Source: Erwinia_E haradaeae_I
Lineage (GTDB): Bacteria > Pseudomonadota > Gammaproteobacteria > Enterobacterales > Enterobacteriaceae
Assembly (NCBI RefSeq): GCF_900698925.1
Contig: NZ_LR217713.1
Location: 186,001-250,000, forward strand
Length of the DNA stretch: 64,000 nt
Reading direction: 5' to 3'
Below the pieces are notes generated by a model, which saw only the letters and a program-made list of their open reading frames with translations, was not told where the DNA came from and did no database searches. Position 1 is the first letter of the stretch. Every line of letters begins with the position of its first letter. Positions 10,667 to 20,026 of this stretch are shown here, piece after piece. A program made the position numbers and the translations under genes.

Positions 10667-11212
10667 AAAGTCGGAAAGAGAGTTCAACCAGTTCGTCCAA
10701 ATCGTATAAATGAGGATATTCGTGCTTCTAAGGTACGTTTAACAGATTTTGACGGTGAACAGCTTGGTATCGTTAGCTTGAATGAAGCTTTAGAAAAAGC
10801 TAAGATAGCTGGCGTTGATCTTGTTGAAATTAGCCCTAACGCTGACCCTACCGTTTGTCGTATTATGGACTATGGGAAGTTTCTTTATGAAAAAAATAAA
10901 TCATATAAGGAACAGAAAAAAAAACAAAAAGTTATTCAAGTTAAGGAAATTAAATTTCGTCCTGGCACTGATGATGGAGATTATCAAGTAAAATTACGGA
11001 ATTTAATTCGTTTTTTAGAGGATGGAGATAAAGCTAAAATCACTCTATGTTTTCGTGGTCGTGAAATGGCGCATCAACAAATAGGTATGGCGGTAATTAA
11101 TCGTGTGCGCAAGGATTTATGTGAAGAGCTAAATGTAGCCATTGTTGAATCTTTTCCTAATAAAATTGAAGGTCGTCAGATGATTATGATTCTTGCGCCA
11201 AAGAAGAAGTAG
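10664..11212 (+). CDS. infC: Translation initiation factor IF-3
   Basis: Binds the 30S subunit, blocks premature 50S joining and checks initiator tRNA and start codon. Read from the AUU at 10664 it gives 182 residues (E. coli 180). N-terminal domain has VQPVRPNRIN then ADPTVCRIMDYGKF near residue 60; a Lys-rich linker follows; the C-terminal domain has VKEIKFRPGTDDGDY and ends GRQMIMILAPKKK. A start at the first ATG (10778) would remove 38 conserved residues. It begins 18 bases after thrS and likely shares its transcript. Confidence 0.96.
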   Translation: MKVGKRVQPVRPNRINEDIRASKVRLTDFDGEQLGIVSLNEALEKAKIAGVDLVEISPNADPTVCRIMDYGKFLYEKNKSYKEQKKKQKVIQVKEIKFRPGTDDGDYQVKLRNLIRFLEDGDKAKITLCFRGREMAHQQIGMAVINRVRKDLCEELNVAIVESFPNKIEGRQMIMILAPKKK

Positions 11213-11283
11213 TTAGTATTGCTATGGTATCATGAGAACTTTATCTCTCTTTTTTAACTAATTATCAAAAGTAGATAGCTGAT

Positions 11284-11481
11284 ATGCCGAAGATTAAAAC
11301 TGTACGTAGTGCTATAAAGCGTTTTAAGAAGACTGCATCGGGTGGTTTCAAGCATAAACATGCTAACCTTCGTCATATTTTGACAAAAAAATCCACTAAA
11401 CGTAAACGTCATTTACGTTCTAAAACCATGGTTTCTAAAAGTGATTTAGGTTTAGTCATAGCATGTTTGCCTTATAAATAA
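11284..11481 (+). CDS. rpmI: 50S ribosomal protein L35
   Basis: 65 residues, the same length as E. coli L35, with the typical basic sequence (MPKIKTVRSAIKRFKKT, GGFKHKHANLRHILTKKS) and the conserved end DLGLVIACLPYK. It lies 71 bases after infC. In E. coli L20 represses translation of rpmI through a leader pseudoknot; I cannot confirm that structure here, and the Shine-Dalgarno is weak. Confidence 0.97.
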   Translation: MPKIKTVRSAIKRFKKTASGGFKHKHANLRHILTKKSTKRKRHLRSKTMVSKSDLGLVIACLPYK

Positions 11482-11571
11482 GATAATTTTTTGTTATTGA
11501 ATGATGTATTTATTCGGAATCTCTACAATAGAAAGAGATAAGTGTATAAAACAATTAATTAGGAGAGCTCA

Positions 11572-11928
11572 ATGGCCCGTGTCAAACGTGGTGTAATTGC
11601 TCGCGCACGTCATAAGAAAATTCTACAGCAAGCCAAGGGGTACTATGGTGCTCGGTCACGAGTTTATCGTGTTGCGTTGCAAGCAGTTATTAAAGCTGGT
11701 CAGTATGCTTATCGTGATAGACGACAGCGTAAACGTCAGTTTCGTCAATTATGGATTGCTCGAATTAATGCAGAGTCTCGCACAAATGGGATTTCTTACA
11801 GTCTTTTAATGAATGGATTAAAAAAGGCTTCAATAGAAGTTGATCGTAAAATTTTGGCTGACATAGCTATCTTTGATAAAAAAGGTTTTTCTGAACTTGT
11901 AGTAAAAGCTAAATCAGCATTAGCATAA
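11572..11928 (+). CDS. rplT: 50S ribosomal protein L20
   Basis: 118 residues as in E. coli. L20 binds 23S rRNA early in 50S assembly and in E. coli represses the infC-rpmI-rplT operon. The basic N-terminal extension (MARVKRGVIARARHKKIL) and globular C-terminal part (LWIARINAESR, near residue 62) are intact. AGGAGAG lies 6 bases before the ATG. The block is interrupted after this gene by a 1.4 kb spacer before pheS. Confidence 0.97.
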   Translation: MARVKRGVIARARHKKILQQAKGYYGARSRVYRVALQAVIKAGQYAYRDRRQRKRQFRQLWIARINAESRTNGISYSLLMNGLKKASIEVDRKILADIAIFDKKGFSELVVKAKSALA

Positions 11929-13312
11929 GAAAACTTACATAATAAAATATAAATATATAATCTCAATATGTATAAGTATTATAAAGATTATGTTTTTATA
12001 TTATTTTACTAGTATGTTAAAATTAGTAATTACAGATATACTGGTAATATAAAAATATTTTTTATGGATGGGTATTGAAAAACAACACCTTGGGCGCTGG
12101 TTGAAGAATATACTTCTTAAATTATATCATCATAGATAGTTTTTTATATTTCATGTATTTGGATATTATTTTGGTTATAATAAGAGCTTTATATATATTT
12201 TATATATTAAAGATTTTAATTTCTAATCAAATCAAATTGATTATATGATAATAATTTATGATATTTTTTAATGTCTTGATTTTAGATAAATGAAGTTTTT
12301 TCATTTTTAATATGTAGTTATGGTTTTTATTATTCTTTTTGGATGTGATTTTACAATTTTTTTGTTTGTATCTTTTTATTAGTCCAAGTATTTATTAGTA
12401 GGTTATTGCTACATCAGATGGACGTGTGATTTTTTAAATCATTTTAATTGATATAAGACAGTATAGAGATTTGTTGATAGAAAAATAAAAAATTATTTAT
12501 TATGCACCAACCGGTTTTCTTATAAAATTTTATTTTTTTGTGGGTTTATAAAGTAAAAAGGAAATAGCTATGAAGAGATTTTAAAGGATTTGTCATGCAT
12601 TACCAGTCTTGCAGATCACAAGTGCAGAATTTAATTACTGATATCGTGTGGATTTTATAATGATAATGAGTTAGTTATAGGTATATGGTAAATACAAAAT
12701 TAGTTTATCATCTAGGAGGTCACTGCATTAGATTAGTGATTAGTAAATATGCATAAGCGTTTAAATCAATCTTTACTGGTAGTTTATTAGTTTCTCTTGT
12801 GATATCCACTAAATTTTATATCAGTAAGCTTAAGAGAGTTATTTACATGGAGTCAATGACTCATAATATCTCTAGATTAATGAATCTAGAGATATACATT
12901 ATTAGTATAACAGAATAATGTTATTAACAGTATTTAGTCTATAAATATTCTCTGTATGATTGGATCAAAGAGATACTAGAATCCACATTTCTATTAAATT
13001 TAGTGTGAAAAACTTACGAGAGAAGTATATTTTAGTTTTTCTCATTGTAAAGCCATTTTTAATTTAGAGAGTAATTTATATTCTACGTTTAGACTGATTA
13101 AAATATGTGTTTAATTTTAGAGTCCAAAAATTCATCATACTTTCCTCATGTTAAGTCTATTTTTCCATAATAGTAAAAAATATGATCCTTATTTCCTAAA
13201 ATATATTTTTATATACTTAAGAGAAGAAGGTGTTAGGTGATTAAATTATCATCACTTAGGGGTTCTTTATATGTTATAAGATAGCTGATTCAGTATGGTC
13301 GGAGACAGAAAA
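11929..13312. other. 1.4 kb spacer between rplT and pheS
   Basis: In E. coli this interval holds the short Phe-rich leader pheM and its attenuator. I see no convincing pheM. Present are a perfect 13-bp inverted repeat (12866-12895), an isolated AGGAGGT at about 12713 not followed by a real gene, and a GC-richer patch at 12070-12110 that was not identified. Confidence 0.5.
12866..12895. repeat. Perfect 13-bp inverted repeat with 4-base loop upstream of pheS
   Basis: ATATCTCTAGATT (12866-12878) and its exact complement (12883-12895) flank AATG. It can form a stable RNA hairpin about 420 bases before pheS. No U-run follows, so it is not a standard terminator. It may be a relic of the pheST leader or a chance palindrome. 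Confidence 0.7.
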
Positions 13313-14293
13313 ATGTCGTATATGGATAATTTAATAAAAAAAGCGAAAATAGCTGTTAATAACTCTAATGATATCGATCACCTAGAAAAAATACGCCTTG
13401 AATATTTTGGAAAAAATGGCCACATTACGCTTCAGATAGCTAGATTACGCACCCTTGATGAAAAAGAGCGTCTTGTTCTTGGATCTGAAATTAATCGAGC
13501 TAAAGAATCCATAAAGAATGCTTTAACTCTAAGAAAGGATATGATAGAGGTCCTGGAAAGAAAGGCGAAGTTAGATCAAGAGTACATTGATGTTTCATTA
13601 CCAGGAAGACAGATAGTTAATGGGGGTTTACACCCTATTACTTGTACTATAAATTGTATTGAAACCTTTTTTAGCGATCTTGGTTTTATAGTGAAAGAAT
13701 CGCCAGATATTGAAGATTGTTATCATAATTTTGATGCCTTGAATATGCCCCGTCACCATCCTGCTAGATCAGAACATGATACTTTTTGGTTTGATTCTAC
13801 TCGCTTATTGCGCACCCAGACTTCTGGAATTCAAATCCATACCATGAAGAAGCAAAAGCCCCCTATTCGTATTATTGCACCTGGTCGCGTTTATCGTAAT
13901 GATTATGATCGCACTCATACACCAATGTTTCACCAGATGGAGGGCCTTCTTGTGGAAGAGAATATTAGTTTTGCTCATTTAAAGGGAATACTGTTTGATT
14001 TTTTAAAAAATTTTTTTGAAGATAAAATGTCGATACGTTTTCGTGCATCTTACTTTCCTTTTACAGAGCCATCCGCTGAAGTTGATATTATGGGTAAAAA
14101 TGGACAATGGTTAGAAGTGCTTGGTTGTGGAATGGTTCACCCTAATGTGATGAATTCTGTGGGTATTAATCCAATGATTTACTCTGGATTTGCCTTTGGT
14201 ATGGGCATGGAGCGTTTAACTATGCTGCGTTATGGTATAATGGATTCGCGTGATTTCTTTGAAAACGATCTATGTTTTCTTAAACAGTTTTAA
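13313..14293 (+). CDS. pheS: Phenylalanyl-tRNA synthetase alpha subunit
   Basis: Catalytic subunit of the (alpha-beta)2 class II enzyme. 326 residues from ATG 13313 (E. coli 327), with GGAG 8 bases upstream; this start gives exactly the E. coli N-terminal spacing, so the in-frame ATG at 13295 is rejected. N-terminal coiled coil about residues 1-85; catalytic motifs include HPARSEHDTFWF, RVYRNDYDRTHTPMFHQMEG (motif 2) and GFAFGMGMERLTMLRYG (motif 3). pheT follows after 18 bases, indicating co-transcription. Confidence 0.97.
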   Translation: MSYMDNLIKKAKIAVNNSNDIDHLEKIRLEYFGKNGHITLQIARLRTLDEKERLVLGSEINRAKESIKNALTLRKDMIEVLERKAKLDQEYIDVSLPGRQIVNGGLHPITCTINCIETFFSDLGFIVKESPDIEDCYHNFDALNMPRHHPARSEHDTFWFDSTRLLRTQTSGIQIHTMKKQKPPIRIIAPGRVYRNDYDRTHTPMFHQMEGLLVEENISFAHLKGILFDFLKNFFEDKMSIRFRASYFPFTEPSAEVDIMGKNGQWLEVLGCGMVHPNVMNSVGINPMIYSGFAFGMGMERLTMLRYGIMDSRDFFENDLCFLKQF

Positions 14294-14311
14294 TAAGGAC
14301 GGATACGATTA

Positions 14312-16726
14312 ATGAAATTTAGTGAGTCTTGGTTAAGAGAATGGGTTGATCCCGCTATAGACACCTCATCTCTTTGTAGTCAAATCTCTATGGCGGGTCT
14401 ATCGGTAAATAGCATAGAAGAAGTACAATTTCATTCTTTTAATGAGATAGTAGTTGGTAAAGTAGAGAAATGCTACTTGAATCCAGATTCCAGTGGAATC
14501 TGGATGGCGCAAGTAAATATTGGTATCGATCGGTTATTGGATATTCCTTGTAGTGCTTCTAATTGTCGTAGAGGGTTAAAAGTGGTTGTGGCAAGGTGCG
14601 ATCATCAATCATCTTCTAGTGTTAAAATTGATTTTTCTCACGTTCTTGAGAAACTTTCTAGATGGATACTGTGTTCATTTTCTCAGTTAGGTCTTTTTAC
14701 TGATCAAGAAGGTATTATAGAACTACCTTGTAATGCTGTTATTGGTTCTGATATTGTGCAGTATTTACGGCTAAACGACAATATTATTGATGTTAGCATC
14801 ACGCCTAATAGAGGAGATTGTTTGAGCATTCTTGGTATTGCTCGTGATATTTCTGTTTTAAACCGCATGTCCTTGAATGAATTAGATATTGTTCCTGTAA
14901 GTTCTAGTATACCAGATATAATCCAGATTCATATTGATGATATAGAAGCTTGTCCACGTTATTTAGTAAGAGTTATAAAATTAGATAACGTAAGAGCTAT
15001 AACGCCATTTTGGATTCAGGAAAAATTACGTCGTTGTGGTATGCGTTCTTTAAATCCAGTAGTTGATATTATCAATTATATTTTATTGGAGTTAGGTCAG
15101 CCGATGCACGCCTTTGATCGTGATCGAATTTCTGGTGCAATTATAGTGCGTTATTCTAAAGAAAATGAAATATTTAAATTACCAAATGGTAGCGAAATTA
15201 GATTAGGAGATGATACGTTAGTAGTGGCTGATGAATATAAAATATTGGCTATGGCTGGAATTTGTGGAAGTCCAGAGGTTGGTATTACTTTAGATACTAA
15301 CAGCATAGTTCTTGAATCTGCTTTTTTTAATTCATTGGCAATTGCTGGACGAGCCCGAAAATATGGTTTACATACAGAATCCTCAAGTCGTTTTGAGAGA
15401 GGAGTAGATTCAGAATTACAGAATAAAGCTATTGAACGAGCCACGCATCTTTTATTAACTATTTGCGGAGGATCTGCAGGATCTGTTATTGATATTACCT
15501 ATCAGAAACAGTTACCTGATCGAGATGTTATTATTCTTTATCGTGCACATCTAGATCGTTTAATTGGAAATATAATAGAGGATGTTATAGTAATGGATAT
15601 CCTCCATAGGCTTGGGTGTCAGGTTACGAAAACATTAGATTACTGGGAGGTAAGATCACCCAGTTGGCGATTTGATCTAGTGCTTGAAGAAGATTTAATA
15701 GAAGAAATTACGCGGATTTATGGTTATAACAATATTGTTAATAGTTCAATCAAAACTAATGTAGTTATTTCTAGAAGAAATAACAAAGCTTTATCTTTAA
15801 AGCGTGCTAAAACTTTATTAGTAGATAGAGGTTATCAGGAAGCTATTACGTATAGTTTTGTTAATCCAAAATTACAAAAACTATTACATCCTAGGGATGA
15901 AGGTTTAGTATTGCTTAATCCTGTTTCAGTTGAAATGTCTGTAATGCGTTTATCGTTGTGGACTGGTTTATTGGGTGCGATATTATATAATCAGAATCGA
16001 CAACAGTTACATATACGTTTTTTTGAGAGTGGTTTACGTTTTATACCAGATGTAAAAGCGCCTCTTGGAATTCGACAGGAATTAATATTAGCAGGTGTTG
16101 TGAGTGGTTATCGTTATGAAGAGCACTGGGACTTGCCTAAGAATTTAGTAGATTTTTATGATGTAAAAGGTGATTTAGAGTCTTTGTTTGAATTGCTTAG
16201 TCAAGTACACAATGTAGAGTTTTTTCCAGTGGTTAATCCTGCTTTTCATCCTGGTCAATGCGCTGGGATTTATATGCTTAAAGAGTATATCGGCTGTATT
16301 GGAGCGATTAATCCTTTTTTAGAGAAGAAACTTGGGTTAAAGAGTCGTACTATTATGTTTGAAATTTTTTGGGAGAAAGTTTTAGGACGAATTCCGCCTC
16401 ATGCTCATCCTCTTTCCCCCTTTCCTTTTAATCGCCGGGATATTTCTATAATTGTTCCCGAATATGTACGAGGATCAGATATACTTAAAGAGTGTAAGAA
16501 AGCTGGGGGGGAGACAGTAATTTGCGTTAATTTATTTGATATCTATCGTGGCCAGGGTATTGGCCATGGCTTTAAGAGTCTCGCAATTAGTATTATTATA
16601 CAAGATATATGTCGAACACTACACGAAAAGGATATTGCCGTTATTATAGGTAGATGTATAGAATCTCTTGAGAAACGGTTTCAAGCATCATTAAGGAATG
16701 GAAGATATGGCTCTAACAAAAGATAA
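14312..16726 (+). CDS. pheT: Phenylalanyl-tRNA synthetase beta subunit
   Basis: Editing and tRNA-binding subunit. 804 residues (E. coli 795). Domains: tRNA-binding OB fold (about 40-150), B3/B4 editing domain (about 210-400), B5 (about 400-475), synthetase-like core, and C-terminal ferredoxin-like anticodon-binding domain (about 710-804). The family normally ends near QASLRN; here the frame runs on for nine codons (ending GSNKR) and overlaps the start of ihfA by 20 bases, so the ancestral stop has been lost. The domain order and conserved core look intact. Confidence 0.95.
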   Translation: MKFSESWLREWVDPAIDTSSLCSQISMAGLSVNSIEEVQFHSFNEIVVGKVEKCYLNPDSSGIWMAQVNIGIDRLLDIPCSASNCRRGLKVVVARCDHQSSSSVKIDFSHVLEKLSRWILCSFSQLGLFTDQEGIIELPCNAVIGSDIVQYLRLNDNIIDVSITPNRGDCLSILGIARDISVLNRMSLNELDIVPVSSSIPDIIQIHIDDIEACPRYLVRVIKLDNVRAITPFWIQEKLRRCGMRSLNPVVDIINYILLELGQPMHAFDRDRISGAIIVRYSKENEIFKLPNGSEIRLGDDTLVVADEYKILAMAGICGSPEVGITLDTNSIVLESAFFNSLAIAGRARKYGLHTESSSRFERGVDSELQNKAIERATHLLLTICGGSAGSVIDITYQKQLPDRDVIILYRAHLDRLIGNIIEDVIVMDILHRLGCQVTKTLDYWEVRSPSWRFDLVLEEDLIEEITRIYGYNNIVNSSIKTNVVISRRNNKALSLKRAKTLLVDRGYQEAITYSFVNPKLQKLLHPRDEGLVLLNPVSVEMSVMRLSLWTGLLGAILYNQNRQQLHIRFFESGLRFIPDVKAPLGIRQELILAGVVSGYRYEEHWDLPKNLVDFYDVKGDLESLFELLSQVHNVEFFPVVNPAFHPGQCAGIYMLKEYIGCIGAINPFLEKKLGLKSRTIMFEIFWEKVLGRIPPHAHPLSPFPFNRRDISIIVPEYVRGSDILKECKKAGGETVICVNLFDIYRGQGIGHGFKSLAISIIIQDICRTLHEKDIAVIIGRCIESLEKRFQASLRNGRYGSNKR

Positions 16727-17009
16727 AATATCAGGATATTTATTTTCAAAATGTTTTGGACTGAAAAAACGCTTCGCTAAAGAACTTGTTGAATTGTTTT
16801 TTGAAGAACTTCGTTGTTCTTTAGAAAATGGTGAGAAAGTAAAATTATCAGGATTTGGTAATTTTTATCTTCGTTCTAAAAAGGAACGCCCAGGACGAAA
16901 CCCTAAAACAGGTGCAGTTATTCCTATTAAGGCTCGTCGCGTTGTCATGTTTCGTCCAGGTCAAAGATTAAAAAATCGTGTTGAAAAAACTAGAACAAAA
17001 TTAGATTAA
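16707..17009 (+). CDS. ihfA: Integration host factor alpha subunit
   Basis: DNA-bending nucleoid protein of the HU/IHF family; works as a heterodimer with IHF-beta (not in this window). 100 residues from ATG 16707 (E. coli 99). The upstream in-frame ATG at 16698 would add three unconserved residues. Dimerisation helices at about 1-45; the DNA-intercalating arm contains RPGRNPKTG with the key Pro. Its start lies inside the extended 3' end of pheT, giving possible translational coupling. The pheST-ihfA order is as in E. coli. Confidence 0.95.
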   Translation: MALTKDKISGYLFSKCFGLKKRFAKELVELFFEELRCSLENGEKVKLSGFGNFYLRSKKERPGRNPKTGAVIPIKARRVVMFRPGQRLKNRVEKTRTKLD

Positions 17010-17307
17010 AGTAATTAATATTGTCAGATAACTGGATTTATTTAGTAGTCATGAAGTCTTCCGTACAAGTGAAAGTTTTAAAAATCTGAGAATTATATTA
17101 AGGCTAGGTCAATTTATATCGAATATTAAGTTATGCTATATGTTATGTAGTAAAGAGAGATCTTTCTTTTTATATTTAAAGGATCGGCTATGGATTTGTA
17201 AATTACATTCATATGAGTGCTTCATTTAGAATTGAGGTAGACCGAATAGTCTTTATTATCTTCTTAAGAGAAGTATTCGATATTAGTTAATATGATAGAT
17301 GTTAATA
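17010..17307. other. Convergent spacer between ihfA and gltX
   Basis: 298 bases with a short imperfect palindrome at 17260-17273 and no clear terminator. The E. coli neighbour btuC is not recognisable. Confidence 0.5.
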
Positions 17308-18741
17308 TTACTGATATTCTTTTTTATCTTGATTTTTAACGATATACATTAGAGCATTTTCAATGCGAGTTAGAGTCCGTTCTTGACCAATAGCATGAAT
17401 AGTCATATAGAGCTCCGGTGATGTTGCTTGACCAGTAACAGCCACTCGAAGTGGCATAGCTATTGTTCCTATATGCACTGAGAGTATATCAGAGCATTCC
17501 GTAATTTTTTTTTGAATTGCCTCTATGGTCCAAGTATTTATAGTTGCTAGTTTGATATATACTGTTCCCAAAAGAAGTCTAATCTCTTCAGGGTTTGAAG
17601 TTAGATATATTTTAGCTAAATGATGATCCAATGAATTAAATTCTTCATAAAAATACCGACAGGAATTTGCTATATCGGTTAATGTTTTACAACGTTTTCC
17701 AAGTAATTTGATTATGTCATCTATTCTTGGGCCAAGGTGGATATTGATCTTGTTTTTCTCAAGATGTTTTTGGAGATGAGAAGAAACATATCCAGAAGGG
17801 AGATTATTAATATAATATTGATTAAGCCACTGTAGTTTTTTGTTATTTATAGTACTAGAAGATTTGCTTACTGTATTGAGTGTAAAGAATTGTTTCATGG
17901 ATTTTGTACTAAATATTTCTTGATTACCATGAGACCATCCCAGTCTCAGTAAATAGTTTAGTAACGCTTCAGGTAAATAGCCTTGATCGCGATACCATGA
18001 TACTTGAGCTACTCCATGACGTTTTGATAATTTTTTTCCATTAGAGTCAAGAAGCATAGGTAAATGGGCGTAGGTAGGAACAGGCGCGGCCATTGCTTTA
18101 AGAATATTAATTTGGCGCGGGGTGTTATTGATATGGTCTGTTCCACGAATAACATGCGTGATTTTCATGTCCCAGTCATCAATTACTACACATAAGTTAT
18201 AGGTAGGAGTTCCGTCCGACCGGCGGATGATAAGATCATCTAGCTCTTTATTATGATATTGAATTGGTCCACGTATTTGATCATTAAAAACTACTGATCC
18301 TTCCTGTGGGTTACAAAAGCGTACTACGTGTATTTTATCATCATTTTGATTATTATATTTATTTCTGCAATATCCGTCATAATGTGGTTTTTCTCCATTA
18401 AGCATTTGATATTGACGTAATTCATCTAATCGTTTTTTAGTACAAAAACATTTATATGCATTATGGGTTGCTAACATTTGGTTTATCACTAGGTTATAAC
18501 GATCATATCGTTTGGTCTGATAATAAGGACCTTCATCCCAATCTAAATTTAACCATTGCATACTATCTATAATATCAGTACTAGATTCCTGAGTAGACCG
18601 TTCAGAATCAGTATCTTCAATACGTAAGATAAATTGACCATTATTTTGTCGAGCAAATAGCCATGAATATAATGCGGTGCGAGCACCACCAATATGTAAA
18701 GAGCCTGTAGGGCTGGGAGCAAATCGTGTTTTAATTTTCAT
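17308..18741 (-). CDS. gltX: Glutamyl-tRNA synthetase
   Basis: Class I synthetase charging tRNA-Glu. 477 residues (E. coli 471). HIGH-type motif in PSPTGSLHIGGART near residue 8; KMSKS-type motif KLSKRHG near residue 240; the anticodon-binding all-helical part fills the C-terminal third. The zinc-binding loop near residue 100 keeps three cysteines with family spacing (CFC, 24 residues, C), but the fourth ligand position, His127 in E. coli, is Asn, and the neighbouring His residues are also absent. Activity is likely kept, perhaps with weak or no zinc. Convergent with ihfA. Confidence 0.96.
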   Translation of the reverse strand: MKIKTRFAPSPTGSLHIGGARTALYSWLFARQNNGQFILRIEDTDSERSTQESSTDIIDSMQWLNLDWDEGPYYQTKRYDRYNLVINQMLATHNAYKCFCTKKRLDELRQYQMLNGEKPHYDGYCRNKYNNQNDDKIHVVRFCNPQEGSVVFNDQIRGPIQYHNKELDDLIIRRSDGTPTYNLCVVIDDWDMKITHVIRGTDHINNTPRQINILKAMAAPVPTYAHLPMLLDSNGKKLSKRHGVAQVSWYRDQGYLPEALLNYLLRLGWSHGNQEIFSTKSMKQFFTLNTVSKSSSTINNKKLQWLNQYYINNLPSGYVSSHLQKHLEKNKINIHLGPRIDDIIKLLGKRCKTLTDIANSCRYFYEEFNSLDHHLAKIYLTSNPEEIRLLLGTVYIKLATINTWTIEAIQKKITECSDILSVHIGTIAMPLRVAVTGQATSPELYMTIHAIGQERTLTRIENALMYIVKNQDKKEYQ

Positions 18742-20026
18742 AAATTAATATTTAATGATTAGAATATGTGATTCGGTTGTACATTACTTTATATTATTTT
18801 AATAATATTATCTTTAATATGACTTTAAATTATAAATTTCTGTTTTTCCAATGGGGTATATTGTTAGATAAGTGGCTAATGCAATATTTTATTATTTAAG
18901 AATGCAAGGTATTATATATTATAAAGAATCTAATGGATTATATCATGTTAATTGTATCTAGTTTATGTTGATTTAAGTACTGCATATATTGGTGTGATTA
19001 TAAAATCTTATAATAAATAATTGTTATGATTCAAGGTAATGATAACGATATTTTAAGATAAATGTACAGATACTTCTAATATAAAATAGTCTATTAGAGA
19101 CTAACTGTCTCTTAATATTATTTTTAATTTTTTACGTGTTAGGAATCTTAAAAAATGAGTCCTAGATTGATTGAGTTATTGTTGTCTCTATCAGCGATGC
19201 TATCAATGTTATGGATATTATAATCCATAACTATAGGCATCGATGAATCATATATATCAATAGTTTTGATGTAGGACAGGTATGTCTACTAAGAGGAAAG
19301 TAAGACGAGTTTTATTATTCTTTATGTTCGGGTGATTGGGGTAGGTGTATGTATTTTTTATACATCATGATAATCAAGATTCTGAGGCATCTGATCTTTG
19401 ATCAGATAGTTAATATATAAATTGTTATCAATCGTCAATCGCTAACTCATTATCACTTATTTTCTATTGCAATGATTTATAGAATTTAATCACAAGAGAT
19501 TAGTGTAGCAGAGGATAAAATAATTTTTTCATTAATTTGAACTGAGTAGACTTATTTTTCTTTTTCTAAACATTTTCCTTAATGAGGGTTGTATAGATTC
19601 GGGAGCTGGAACTTATGAAAACAAATAAAACTTTCTATTTTTAGAATACATTATGATGCAATTAGAGTATAGATATATTTTACTTTATTAATAGGTGTAT
19701 GAAAGATATGTAATATGAAAGTTAGATTTTTAATTTATTTTCTTAAATGGTATTTAAATAATATCGATTCCTTTGTTAAGAATTAGATATTCTTAAGATT
19801 TGAGTGATTGTATTAAATAAAAATGTCAATTGATACTAAAGTATTATATTAATAATTTATTTTTTATATATGTATTTCTTATATAGAAATATGTGGATTA
19901 ATCTTTTTGTAGTATATAGCACTTAGTAAAACTTATGAGACTAATATTTTCCATTCTTAAGAGATTTAGTTCAATATGTTATTATGTTGTTAAATTTAGG
20001 ATTTATATAGAAAGGAAAGTGCGTTT
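18742..20026. other. 1.3 kb spacer between gltX and gyrA (divergent)
   Basis: No intact gene. A GC-richer patch at about 19140-19480 contains interrupted frames (e.g. MSTKRKVRRVLLFFMFG then stops) that look like decayed coding DNA; unidentified. A 6-bp hairpin with a T-rich tail lies at 19096-19112. I could not recognise ubiG, the divergent E. coli neighbour of gyrA. The gyrA Shine-Dalgarno (AAAGGAAAG) ends the region. Confidence 0.5.

Noticed and set aside
12320..12382. 20-codon Phe-rich peptide (six Phe) upstream of pheS as a pheM-like leader
   Set aside because: TTT is the commonest codon in such DNA; it is about 930 bases from pheS and no attenuator hairpin follows it directly.
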